Shown here: in pieces, positions 49,026 to 57,411 of the stretch
How positions within the stretch are numbered: position 1 is the first letter of the stretch
How the letters are laid out: each line of letters opens with the position of its first letter
Assembly (NCBI GenBank): GCA_002862095.1
Contig: PHSQ01000001.1
Coordinates: forward strand, 186,001-250,000
Source: Methylocystis sp. KS32
GTDB taxonomy: Bacteria > Pseudomonadota > Alphaproteobacteria > Rhizobiales > Beijerinckiaceae
Direction: 5' to 3'
DNA: 64,000 nt
Notes under the pieces: generated by a model
Database searches by the model: none
Told to the model about the DNA's origin: nothing
Seen by the model: the letters and a program-made list of their open reading frames with translations, nothing else
Made by a program: the position numbers and the translations under genes

Positions 49026-49694
49026 ATGAACGCCACAACCCAAAACTCTCGCGCCGATGCGCCAACGTGCGCTGGCGACAAGCCGACCCGCGCGCGCGGA
49101 CCGAGCCCCGAGAAGACCATCCAAACCCGCCGCGCCATCACCACCGCCGCGCTGAGCGAGTTTCTAGAGAAAGGCTTCGCCAACGCGATCATGGAAAACG
49201 TCGCAAAACGGGCCGGCGTCGCCAAGGGCACGCCCTACCGTTATTTTGCGACGAAGGAGGCGCTATTCGAGGGCGTCGTGCGGGAAGAGATCGCCGGCGC
49301 ATTTGTCGATGTGAACCCCGCGAACCGGGCGCCCGGCGAACCGGTCGGCGCGTTCTTGCGCCGTACGATGCTGGTCGCCATGCGCGACATCGAAACGAAG
49401 GGACGTGCGTCGATCGCGCGCCTCGTGCTCGCCGAGGGTGGGCGCTTTCCGGCGCTGGTCGACATCTACCGGCGCGAAATGATCGAGCCTCTCGTTGCAC
49501 AGATCCGGGAACTGGCCATCGCCGCCCAGGCCAATGGCGAACTGAGCGGAGACCGGCTTGTCAACTATCCGCAGCTCCTCATCGCCCCGATCTGGTACGG
49601 GATCATCTATAACGGCGTCCTCGATCCGACCCATCCCCAAAATATCGCCGACCTGTTCGAGGCGCATCTCGACATGGTTTTGCCCCGAAAATAG
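49026..49694 (+). CDS. TetR/AcrR-family regulator of the efflux operon
   Basis: A 222-residue protein with an N-terminal TetR helix-turn-helix (ITTAALSEFLEKGFANAIMENVAKRAGVAKGTPYRYFATKEALFEGVV) and a C-terminal ligand domain of the TetR_C type (YPQLLIAPIWYGIIYNGVLDP). Divergent to the FUSC operon, it probably represses it until a pump substrate binds. Confidence 0.9.
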   Translation: MNATTQNSRADAPTCAGDKPTRARGPSPEKTIQTRRAITTAALSEFLEKGFANAIMENVAKRAGVAKGTPYRYFATKEALFEGVVREEIAGAFVDVNPANRAPGEPVGAFLRRTMLVAMRDIETKGRASIARLVLAEGGRFPALVDIYRREMIEPLVAQIRELAIAAQANGELSGDRLVNYPQLLIAPIWYGIIYNGVLDPTHPQNIADLFEAHLDMVLPRK

Positions 49695-49811
49695 CGTGCG
49701 GCGCATTCGCCTGACGACGCCGGGAACACCACCGGCGCGGAGGCGTGGACGCTGCGACGTGCGATGATCCGCCCCGGCTCAAGGAACTTCGCTTTCAGCG
49801 CTAATTCCGTT

Positions 49812-50708
49812 TCAGACGACTTTCGCTTCGGCGAACGCGGCCGAGAGCTGATCGATGAAGCTCCTGATTTTCAGAGGCGCATAGCGGCGGCTCGTGTGAA
49901 TGGCGTAGATTCCCCTCGGCTCCATCGCATGATTTGGAAGGACGCGCTCCAACGCGCCCGTCGTGAGATGCGCCGCGACGATGAAATCCGGTTGTGCGAT
50001 GACGCCGAGACCAGCGACGGCGATGTTGCAGATGGCCTCGCCATTGTTGCAGGCCACCCTTCCCCCCACGCGAACGCTTTCCCGACCTCCGGGCGCCGTG
50101 AAATTCCAAACCGCGCCCGCGCTCGCATAGGAGTACAGAACGCATTCGTGATCCGTGAGGTCGCTGGGCGTTTGCGGCCGGCCGCGCGCGGAGAGATAGC
50201 TCGGCGCGGCGCAGGCGATCAACCGCATCTCGCCGATCTTCTTTGCAACGAGGGAACTGTCGGCGAGGCGGCCGATGCGGATGGCGAGGTCGAAGCCTTC
50301 CTCGACGAGATCGACATGTCGGTCGTTGAGAATAAGCTCCACGCTCACGCGCGGATTGCTAGCAGCGTAGAGGGCGATCTGCGGGGCCAGATGCGACGCG
50401 CCGAATGACATCGGCGCCGTAACCCGCAAGCGGCCAGATGGCTCCAAAGCCCTGGACGCGAACTCTTGCTCGGCTTCGTCGATCGCCGACAGAATGTCAC
50501 GGCAGCGCTCGAGATAGCCTGCTCCTTCGTCGGTCAGACTGACCTTCCGCGTGGTGCGGTTCAGAAGACGCAATCCCAGATGCGCCTCAAGGTCCATCAC
50601 CTGCTTGCTGGCCATGGCGCGCGACAGCCCGAGCCGCTCCGAGGCCAGCGAAAACTGGTTCGCATCCGCGACGGCGACGAAGGCTCTCATTGCGGCGAGA
50701 AGATCCAT
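49812..50708 (-). CDS. LysR-family transcriptional regulator
   Basis: The 298-residue protein has the LysR winged helix-turn-helix (MRAFVAVADANQFSLASERLGLSRAMASKQVMDLEAHLGLRLLNRTTRKVSLTDEG) and a substrate-binding domain. It is divergent to the DoxX gene. No Shine-Dalgarno precedes the ATG because a palindromic operator ends one base before it, suggesting either an internal start (M7) or leaderless, autoregulated expression. Confidence 0.9.
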   Translation of the reverse strand: MDLLAAMRAFVAVADANQFSLASERLGLSRAMASKQVMDLEAHLGLRLLNRTTRKVSLTDEGAGYLERCRDILSAIDEAEQEFASRALEPSGRLRVTAPMSFGASHLAPQIALYAASNPRVSVELILNDRHVDLVEEGFDLAIRIGRLADSSLVAKKIGEMRLIACAAPSYLSARGRPQTPSDLTDHECVLYSYASAGAVWNFTAPGGRESVRVGGRVACNNGEAICNIAVAGLGVIAQPDFIVAAHLTTGALERVLPNHAMEPRGIYAIHTSRRYAPLKIRSFIDQLSAAFAEAKVV

Positions 50709-50731
50709 ATTGTCTGAGATTATCAGACAAT
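50709..50731. promoter_or_regulatory. LysR-box palindrome
   Basis: ATTGTCTGA-GATTA-TCAGACAAT is a perfect 9-bp inverted repeat with a 5-base centre (T-N11-A type). It abuts the LysR start codon and lies about 100 bases before the DoxX gene, fitting a LysR autoregulatory and activation site. Confidence 0.75.
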
Positions 50732-50829
50732 CTTTCTCAGAAATCGATAATTATCTTCGTTTCAAAACCAACTAATTTCCGTTCCATCGGCGCGAGATCG
50801 CGCCCACTCGAAGGATGGAGTTTCAACCG

Positions 50830-51258
50830 ATGTCCGACACTCGCACCGTTCCTTACGCGGCCCTCTTGCTTCGTTTGAGCCTCGGCGCCTTGTTTCTCGC
50901 GCATGGGCTGCTCAAACTGTTCGTGTTCACGCTGCCGGGAACCGTGAAGTTCTTCGCGAGCCTCGGCTATCCGGCGGCGCTCGCCTACGCCGTGGTGGGC
51001 TTTGAGATCCTCGGCGGACTGCTGCTGTTGATGGGCCTCTTCACGCGCGTCGTCTCGGTCGCGCTCATTCCGATCCTCCTCGGGGCCTTGCTGGCGCATC
51101 TTTCGAACGGCTGGCTATTCTCCGCCGCAAACGGCGGCTGGGAGTTTCCGGCGCTGTGGATCGTCTTGTTGATCGTGCAGGCGCTACTGGGACCCGGCGC
51201 CTATGCGTTGCATCTTCCCGGCATGTCCCGCAAACTCCTCGAATCGGTCTCGGCCTGA
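50830..51258 (+). CDS. DoxX-family membrane protein
   Basis: A 142-residue protein with four hydrophobic segments (LLLRLSLGALFLAHGLLKLFVF, AYAVVGFEILGGLLLLMGLF, ...ALIPILLGALLAHLS, WIVLLIVQALLGPGAYAL), the DoxX pattern. The start at 50830 has GGAG nine bases upstream. These proteins often lie beside LysR regulators that respond to quinones or thiols. Role unclear. Confidence 0.85.
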   Translation: MSDTRTVPYAALLLRLSLGALFLAHGLLKLFVFTLPGTVKFFASLGYPAALAYAVVGFEILGGLLLLMGLFTRVVSVALIPILLGALLAHLSNGWLFSAANGGWEFPALWIVLLIVQALLGPGAYALHLPGMSRKLLESVSA

Positions 51259-51549
51259 AGGGAAGGACTTATCAAAAGTAAGCGGCGCGAGATCACCACG
51301 GCCTTCTTTTCAGCCGCGTTGACGTGTGCGATGTGGAGGTAATTTTTCAGGCGCCGGCCATCGCTCCGCCGGCCGCCGCCTGATTTAAAAAAATGGCGGC
51401 CCTCGGCGGAGGGATACGGGGATTCCCCAGCTCTTTGAACTGCTCGGCAAGCTCCTCATTGTCAATTCGATAGTTCGGCGCATGTAAAAATGTACGGCGA
51501 TAATCGCCAATTGTCAGCAGCGCAGGCAGCAGTTTTAATTCCCTACCTG

Positions 51550-51667
51550 CTAGAGCAAAATCCGAAAAGATTGACAGTATTTTTCGATTAGATTTTGCTC
51601 CAGCTTTTTGAATGTGGAGCGAGTTTTTATCGACCAGATGATTCCATCTGGTCGGAAAGCGCTCTAG
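51550..51667 (+). repeat. 118-bp dispersed hairpin repeat, copy 3
   Basis: Same length and layout as copies 1 and 2. Its third hairpin reads GACCAGATG/CATCTGGTC, where the other copies have GACCAGACG/CGTCTGGTC: both strands of the stem changed together. Confidence 0.9.
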
Positions 51668-51748
51668 AATTTCGGGGGGTGACGGCGACAGTGCATGCTA
51701 TTGACCCGCATGCGAGGCTTAAATCGAGGCGACGATCACCGTAATCCA

Positions 51749-51827
51749 TCATTGCGAGGAGGCGAAGCCGACGAAGCAATCCAGCGCCGAGGCGCCCCTG
51801 GATTGCTTCGCTTCGCTCGCAACGACG
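51749..51827. repeat. extragenic palindromic repeat (CATTGCGAG type), copy 2
   Basis: TCATTGCGAGG...GAAGCAATCCAG pairs with CTGGATTGCTTCGCTTCGCTCGCAACGACGA, the same type as 22861-22942. Confidence 0.75.
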
Positions 51828-52009
51828 ATCATCGGTGTTCCGCAAGCGCCAGGCGATCGGGCGACCGACAACACGGCGCTCCGTAGTCGATGGTCGCGCT
51901 TTGGCGGAAAAGCGGCTCGGGGAGCGCGTTTCTTTTTCGACATAAAGCCTCACGCAAGGCGGCGGACTTAAGAATCTTCGACCAAACTTGATGGATCGAG
52001 ACTTTTCCG

Positions 52010-52270
52010 ATGCGAGCTGGCGTCTTGTTGGGCAGCGTGGGGCTGATTCTGGCGACTTCACCCGGCGCGGGGCAAATCGTCCCGATCCCGCGCCGTGTTC
52101 AGGTAAGTTCGTCGTGTAGCGATTTTCGCCGAAGCCCCGATGGATCCTGGATCGTTCTAAGGCCGACATCGGTCAATGGCGTTCAGGTCGCCCCCGGACT
52201 CGTGCTCTTCCTAAACCAAAATTACTCGGGGTTGGATTTGGCTGCTCGCCTCAACGAAAGATGCAAATGA
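52010..52270 (+). CDS. small secreted protein of unknown function
   Basis: An 86-residue protein with a signal peptide (MRAGVLLGSVGLILATSPGAG) and a mature part with two cysteines (SSSCSDF and NERCK). It lies 69 bp before the oxygenase gene on the same strand and may be co-transcribed. Family not recognised. Confidence 0.5.
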   Translation: MRAGVLLGSVGLILATSPGAGQIVPIPRRVQVSSSCSDFRRSPDGSWIVLRPTSVNGVQVAPGLVLFLNQNYSGLDLAARLNERCK

Positions 52271-52339
52271 CGTCATCCACCAGAAGAGGGCCTCGCGCGC
52301 CCGAAAGGGATGCGAAATCCTCGGTCGAGAGATTGAAAA

Positions 52340-53398
52340 ATGGCGACAGGCGATAATTTCGCAAGGGAAATTCGCGTGGGAGATCGGCTCGCGCTCGATT
52401 ACGGCGTGCGAAAAGATAAAACGCTATATTCCCTTGACCATCAGGCGGGGCGTCCAGCCGTGGCGGTCGCGGTTGGCGCGCTAGCGTCGCCGGCCGTCAT
52501 GCAGCTTCTTTCGGCGTTCGAGCGGCGCGCGGGGGAATTCAAGCTTCGAGACGCCGACATTTTGGTCTTCATAGATGCGACGGCCCCTCACGCCATCGAC
52601 TATGAATCAGCGCCGAACGCGCCTTTGGAATTTATTTATTGTCTACCGCGAACTTTCAAAGAATGGGGCTGGGACGGAGCCCAACCGCTAGTCTTCATAA
52701 TCGACCGCAACGCGCGCGTGATCTCTTCGGCGAATGCAGGCGCGCCCGACGACGTCGCGCAATCGGCCTTGGAATATATTCCAGCCGGCGGGGCGAGCGA
52801 CGAAGCCCAGCAGCCGGCGCCGGTCCTGCTGATCCCCAATGTATTCAGCGCCAGCTTCTGCGGGGAGCTGATTGAGCATTTCGAAAATAATCCTCACGTC
52901 AAAGGCGGCATTGCGAGCATGGACGCCAATGGCGCGGCCTACAACAGAATCGACGATGCGAAAAAGAAACGCGAGGATTTTATCCTGAGTGCTGAAGATC
53001 GTCTGTTCGCGCCGGTTGTCGAGACCTTATCGAGAACATGCGCGCCAGAGATTCGGCGGGCGTTTCAGTTCGACGCGGCGTACACCGATCGGATCGTCCT
53101 AGCGCGCTACGACGCCGATGGAGGCTGTTTTCTGCGTCACAGGGACAATGCTGCTCCCGGCGTCGCCTATCGACAGTTCGCGGTCTCGATCAATCTGAAC
53201 GCGGAGGAATACGAGGGCGGCCATTTGCTCTTTCCAGAATATAGCTCTTGCCGCTACAAGGCGCCGACCGGCGCCGCCGTGGTTTTTTCCGCAACGCTGC
53301 TGCATGAGGCGACACATGTTCTCAAAGGCAGACGCTATGTCTTGCTGACCTTCTTTCACAATACCGAAGCAGAAGCGCGGCGGCTCGCGGCGGCTTGA
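52340..53398 (+). CDS. 2OG-Fe(II) dioxygenase with N-terminal peroxiredoxin-like domain
   Basis: The N-terminal ~150 residues resemble a thioredoxin/peroxiredoxin fold (IRVGDRLALDYGV...PLVFIIDRNARVIS) but lack redox cysteines at the usual place. Residues ~160-350 form a prolyl-4-hydroxylase-type double-stranded beta helix: first Fe ligands in FLRHRDN (His-x-Asp, about 266-268), distal His in LLHEATHVLKG (about 321) and the 2OG-binding Arg in GRRYVLLTF. It likely hydroxylates a small molecule or protein. The FkbH-like gene follows in the same direction. Confidence 0.8.
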   Translation: MATGDNFAREIRVGDRLALDYGVRKDKTLYSLDHQAGRPAVAVAVGALASPAVMQLLSAFERRAGEFKLRDADILVFIDATAPHAIDYESAPNAPLEFIYCLPRTFKEWGWDGAQPLVFIIDRNARVISSANAGAPDDVAQSALEYIPAGGASDEAQQPAPVLLIPNVFSASFCGELIEHFENNPHVKGGIASMDANGAAYNRIDDAKKKREDFILSAEDRLFAPVVETLSRTCAPEIRRAFQFDAAYTDRIVLARYDADGGCFLRHRDNAAPGVAYRQFAVSINLNAEEYEGGHLLFPEYSSCRYKAPTGAAVVFSATLLHEATHVLKGRRYVLLTFFHNTEAEARRLAAA

Positions 53399-53468
53399 AA
53401 ATGACGATCGTTAGGCGCCTCTTCGCCTCTCCTTGCGCGTCGGCGACATCCCCCTTGAGGCGTGGCGC

Positions 53469-55589
53469 ATGATTCTACGGCAATCCTGCTTCGCGCACAC
53501 ACTGAAAATCGGCCCGGGGCGCGCTTTGATCCTTCACGCCTTGAATCACCTGCGGCTCGCCGTGGATGACGAAGCATTGGCGTTGTTCGCGGCCTTCGAA
53601 ACGCCTCTTGCGACGCCGGAAGAGACGACTGCGCTTGCAAATCGATTTGGCTACAGGGTCGACATATTATCCGGGGCGATCGCAGCGCTCTATGAACGAG
53701 GATTTCTTACCGAGCGCACGCGGCGGGAAGAGCTGGAGGCGGCCGCCGCCACACTCGGCGAGGGCGCGGGGCGCGACCCGGGAGAGCGACTGGACGCCCT
53801 GCGTCGCGCGCGGCGAGAGGGCGCCGCCGACTACTGGGGCGCCAAAGGGACGCGCACGATCGCCAATCTCGGCGCGGCGAGACGCCGCATCGATGTCGCG
53901 CTTTTCGCCGACTGCGATCTGCAACGTGAGGCCGAATTTCTGAGTCTGGAGGGCGACAAGCGCGGTCTCGACATCCGTGTCGGCGCGACCTTTCCCGACG
54001 ACCCGCGCTGGGCGGCCGAGCGCTCGCACGACCTGATGCTGATTGGAGCGCTGCGCTCGCGGGGCTTCATCGGTGCGGCCGCGCCGGGCGAAGATGCGGT
54101 TGCACCCTATATCGAGGAAGCGCGCCGTCTTATCGAAGCCTTGCGCGCGGAGAGCGACAAGCCGATCCTGATCGACAATTTGCCCGAGCCCACCGTGCAG
54201 CCGCTTGGGCTGGCCGAGCGCGGAATCGAGGGTCATCGCAATCGTTATAGGCGCGCCAATCTCGCGCTCGCCGCGCTCGCGGAGGGCTTCGCCGACGTTC
54301 ACGTGGTCGATGTCGCCGCGGCGCTTGGGAAGGCCGGCGCTTCGCGCTGGCTCGACGACGGTCTGTTCTCTTTCAGTCATTTCGGTTCGCCGGGTTGGCT
54401 GATGCTGCGCCCGGAGAGCGAGAAAGCGGCCGTGCATGGCATATTTCCCGACACCGCACCGCTGGTGGAATTGATCGAGGGCGATCCGTTCGGGCGGGAG
54501 CGAATCGTCGCTCGCGCGCATATGGATGCGATCATGACCACGCTCGGGGTCGATCAAAAGAAATGCGTGATCGTCGATCTCGACGGCGTGCTTTGGCCTG
54601 GGGTTCTGGCCGAAACTGGGTCGCCCTTCGCATGGACTCCAGAGATTTCTGGACTTGCATCCTTCATTGGGCTTTATGTTGGAATCCATGAAGCGCTGAA
54701 AACGCTGAAGCGTCGCGGAATTGTGCTGGCCGCCGCCAGCAAGAACGACGAGGCGCTGTTGCGAGGACTCTGGACTTATCCGGAGTCCTATCCCCGCGAA
54801 CGTCTCCTTACGCCGGACGATTTCGTCGCCTGGCGCGTCAATTGGAACGACAAGTCGGCCAATATCCGCGAGCTTGCTTCGGAACTCGGCTTTGCGCTGA
54901 ACTCCTTCATTTTCATCGATGACCACCCGCATGAACGCGAGCGCGTCACGCGAGAACTCCCGGAGGTGGAGGCATGGGGCGAGGATTTGTTCGCGCTGCG
55001 CCGGCGCCTGCTCGATGACCCACGCCTGCAGCGCCCGCGCATAACGGCGGAGGCGGAGACGCGCAGCGCGCTCGTCAAGGCCCAGATCGATCGGGAAAAG
55101 CTGCGCGCCCAAACAGCCGACAGGGACGCGTTTCTGAAGTCGATCGACATTCGGGAGAAAATCGCAAGACTTGGCGCCGACGCGGACTTTTCTCGTGTCG
55201 AGGAATTGTTCCAGCGCACGACCCAGTTCAACGCCACCGGACGCAAATTCGCCTCGGCCGAGTTGTCGGCCCTCGTGGCGCGCGGGGGCGCTGTCCACGC
55301 CATGTGGGTCCGCGACCGTTTCGCCGACCATGGGCTTGTCGCGGCGGCGATCGTGGAAGGCGGAGAGGTTCTCGGTTTCGCCATGAGCTGTCGCGTCATC
55401 GGTCTTGGCGTGGAGCAGCGTCTGTTGACGAGGATCGTCGAGGACGCTGGAACAAGCGCGATCCTCGCGCGTATCGTCGAAACCTCCCGTAACGGCCCGG
55501 TGCGAAACCTATACAGGGACGGAGGCTTCACGCAGCGGGAAGATGGCGCGTGGGTCAAGTTAGGCGTGGAGCCGAGCCGCGCCGCCTGA
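53469..55589 (+). CDS. FkbH-like HAD-IIIC protein
   Basis: About 706 residues from ATG 53469 (GAGG eight bases upstream). A ~70-residue N-terminal winged-helix-like part (ILHALNHLRLAVDDEALALFAAF...ALYERGFLTE) is followed by an SGNH-like region and a HAD domain with DLDGVLWPG (about 368) and FIFIDDHPHERERV (about 480). The C terminus resembles a GNAT-like acyl-transfer module (LFQRTTQFNATGRKF...). FkbH proteins move glyceryl or phosphoryl groups onto carrier proteins in polyketide and surface-sugar pathways. No carrier protein or PKS gene is in the window. The upstream oxygenase suggests a tailoring pair. Confidence 0.8.
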   Translation: MILRQSCFAHTLKIGPGRALILHALNHLRLAVDDEALALFAAFETPLATPEETTALANRFGYRVDILSGAIAALYERGFLTERTRREELEAAAATLGEGAGRDPGERLDALRRARREGAADYWGAKGTRTIANLGAARRRIDVALFADCDLQREAEFLSLEGDKRGLDIRVGATFPDDPRWAAERSHDLMLIGALRSRGFIGAAAPGEDAVAPYIEEARRLIEALRAESDKPILIDNLPEPTVQPLGLAERGIEGHRNRYRRANLALAALAEGFADVHVVDVAAALGKAGASRWLDDGLFSFSHFGSPGWLMLRPESEKAAVHGIFPDTAPLVELIEGDPFGRERIVARAHMDAIMTTLGVDQKKCVIVDLDGVLWPGVLAETGSPFAWTPEISGLASFIGLYVGIHEALKTLKRRGIVLAAASKNDEALLRGLWTYPESYPRERLLTPDDFVAWRVNWNDKSANIRELASELGFALNSFIFIDDHPHERERVTRELPEVEAWGEDLFALRRRLLDDPRLQRPRITAEAETRSALVKAQIDREKLRAQTADRDAFLKSIDIREKIARLGADADFSRVEELFQRTTQFNATGRKFASAELSALVARGGAVHAMWVRDRFADHGLVAAAIVEGGEVLGFAMSCRVIGLGVEQRLLTRIVEDAGTSAILARIVETSRNGPVRNLYRDGGFTQREDGAWVKLGVEPSRAA

Positions 55590-56685
55590 GCCAACCGGGA
55601 ACCGCCGCCCTCGACGCGAATTTGGTTCGGCGATTTCGTCGTCCCGTCAAGACAATCCCGACCGGCGCGGGAGGTGGCGGGCTATCCGGGATGCTGCTTT
55701 CAGGCTCTCATTTTGCGGATGGGGTCCAATCCGACGCCCTTCTTCGCGCACCAATTTATTATGCGCAACGAACCCTGTATCTACTCCGAGAATGTTGTGT
55801 TTCAAAGACTCTAAAGCGGTTCGGTCCAACTGAACCGTAGCCAGTCGATTGGGAGGCGAACCGGAATCAAATCGACGGCATGAATATGAGCGCTATCGAT
55901 CCGGCCAGGCGGCTCGTCGCCAAAATTTCCTCGACTATGCAATCCGCGTTAATGCGTCCGTTCAAAGGGGGATCTAAATTCGGTCCCCAGGATTACCCTG
56001 CGGCGTGAGGCGTCGCGCCTTCTTCAGTAGTCGTCGGGCGCTTCGTATTTCGCGGCGACATCGCATGCATAGCGGTCAATCGTATTGCCATTCGATTTCC
56101 GATCCAGGAATCTTTCACTCGGGACGCTTTCGATGTCGTGCTCGGCCAATCGGGCGGAAAGCGATTCAAGCGGTCCGTCGTCCAGGCGCTCAGCCTGCGC
56201 CGCCGAAGTTTCGCGTTGTTCGCAAACAGCGGCATTCCCATCCGATGACGGCGATTTGTTCTTGTGTGCGCCACGCGCAATGCGCAATCGCCGTTTACGC
56301 TCCAACCGCGTCTTCGAAATTGGCTCCACCGACTCCCAATCCATAGGTTTCCTGTCCCTCGTGTTCGTTTGCGCGCACGGCTCGCCGGGACGTCGGGAGA
56401 ATCGGAAGCGCGGTCATCCGCTTGCGGAGTCCGTCACGGGCTCCGCGAGTTGATATTCCGATTCGAATTCGATGTCGGCGAAAGATATCGCGTACATCGG
56501 GAAGGCCCCGGCGACGAAGCGAGAGATGCAGGATGGCGTTTGTCATTCGCGCCGCCTTGGAACGTGGAGAGCGCCGCGACGGAGGATCGGCGTCGGGCCT
56601 CGACGCCGGAGCGGAAATGCCGCCGGGCGACTCTTGCCTCGCGCTTGAAGGCGCCTTGGCCGCCCGCCAACCGGATGGTTTCCAC
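55590..56685. other. about 1.1 kb without a supported gene
   Basis: ORFs on both strands are arginine-rich or short. The best candidate is a minus-strand 106-residue frame at 56024-56344 (MDWESVEPISKTRLERKRRLRIARGAHKNKSP...), with no recognisable family. Non-coding or decayed sequence is more likely. Confidence 0.5.
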
Positions 56686-57075
56686 TCATGCTTCGACTTT
56701 TTTTGACTCGATTTCCGGCGCCAGGAAAAGAGTGGTGTCTCCCTTCAGCTTGTTGATCGCGAAAACGACTCTTCCGGACGCCGCTGCATAAGAGGGTCCC
56801 ATAAGCAACTCTTCGGCCTGAGCGTATCGTCTTCCGATTATCACTTGCGCCACGCGCCCCGCTTCGCGATGAAACAGCGCGTGCGCGCCAAGGCACTCAT
56901 GGTAAGAGGCGAGATGGCCATATTTGGTCCTCGCGACGCCATGCAGCCATTGGCCGAGGCTGCAGCGATCATCCCTGCCGATCGTCGCGGCGTCCGGACG
57001 AGATTGCGATGCGATCGCCAAATGCAGCTTCATCTTCCATTCGACATGGGTGGCGATCGCGGAATCGAAGTTCAT
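56686..57075 (-). CDS. stand-alone CZB (chemoreceptor zinc-binding) domain protein
   Basis: A 129-residue protein with the CZB pattern: MNFDSAIATHVEWKMKLHLAIA (His), CSLGQWLHG (Cys) and LGAHALFHREAGRV (two His), the 3His/1Cys zinc site found in chemoreceptors and diguanylate cyclases such as DgcZ. Here it is alone, with no output domain. ATG 57075 follows GAGAG. It may sense zinc and regulate another protein. Confidence 0.85.
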   Translation of the reverse strand: MNFDSAIATHVEWKMKLHLAIASQSRPDAATIGRDDRCSLGQWLHGVARTKYGHLASYHECLGAHALFHREAGRVAQVIIGRRYAQAEELLMGPSYAAASGRVVFAINKLKGDTTLFLAPEIESKKVEA

Positions 57076-57411
57076 GGCGTCTCTCTCGACAGGATCGATT
57101 TGGGTCAATCACGCTGCCCTTCGAAGCTTGCCTGTTCCTTTCTCCTTCGATGTGACGTGGAATAAGCGATATCGGGCGTGGGCGAGGCGTGGACCGATAC
57201 GGGTCATCGGGGGCCGACGCCCGCGTTGGCCGAACTATCATGTCTATTATCGGCGCTGCGGCGCATCCCTACCTACTTGCGCTTGGCGGTCATCTTCGGC
57301 TCTTTTCGGCGCGATCCAAAAAGCGGATAGTCTCCCCACCATATCCGCGCACCAGGCTGTTCCCCGCGATCTCGCCATCGAATTGCGCGGGCCTATCGCT
57401 AGGCAGCGTTA
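57076..57411. other. intergenic, no gene seen
   Basis: Between the CZB gene and the SulP gene, both on the minus strand. It presumably contains the CZB promoter; no ORF here is convincing. Confidence 0.5.

Larger units (their letters stand above)
51259..52009. other. repeat-rich intergenic region
   Basis: No supported gene. It contains repeat copy 3 (51550-51667) and an extragenic palindrome (51749-51827), annotated separately. Confidence 0.6.

Noticed and set aside
53667-55331. 554-residue minus-strand ORF over the FkbH-like gene
   Set aside because: Antisense shadow of a gene with clear HAD motifs.
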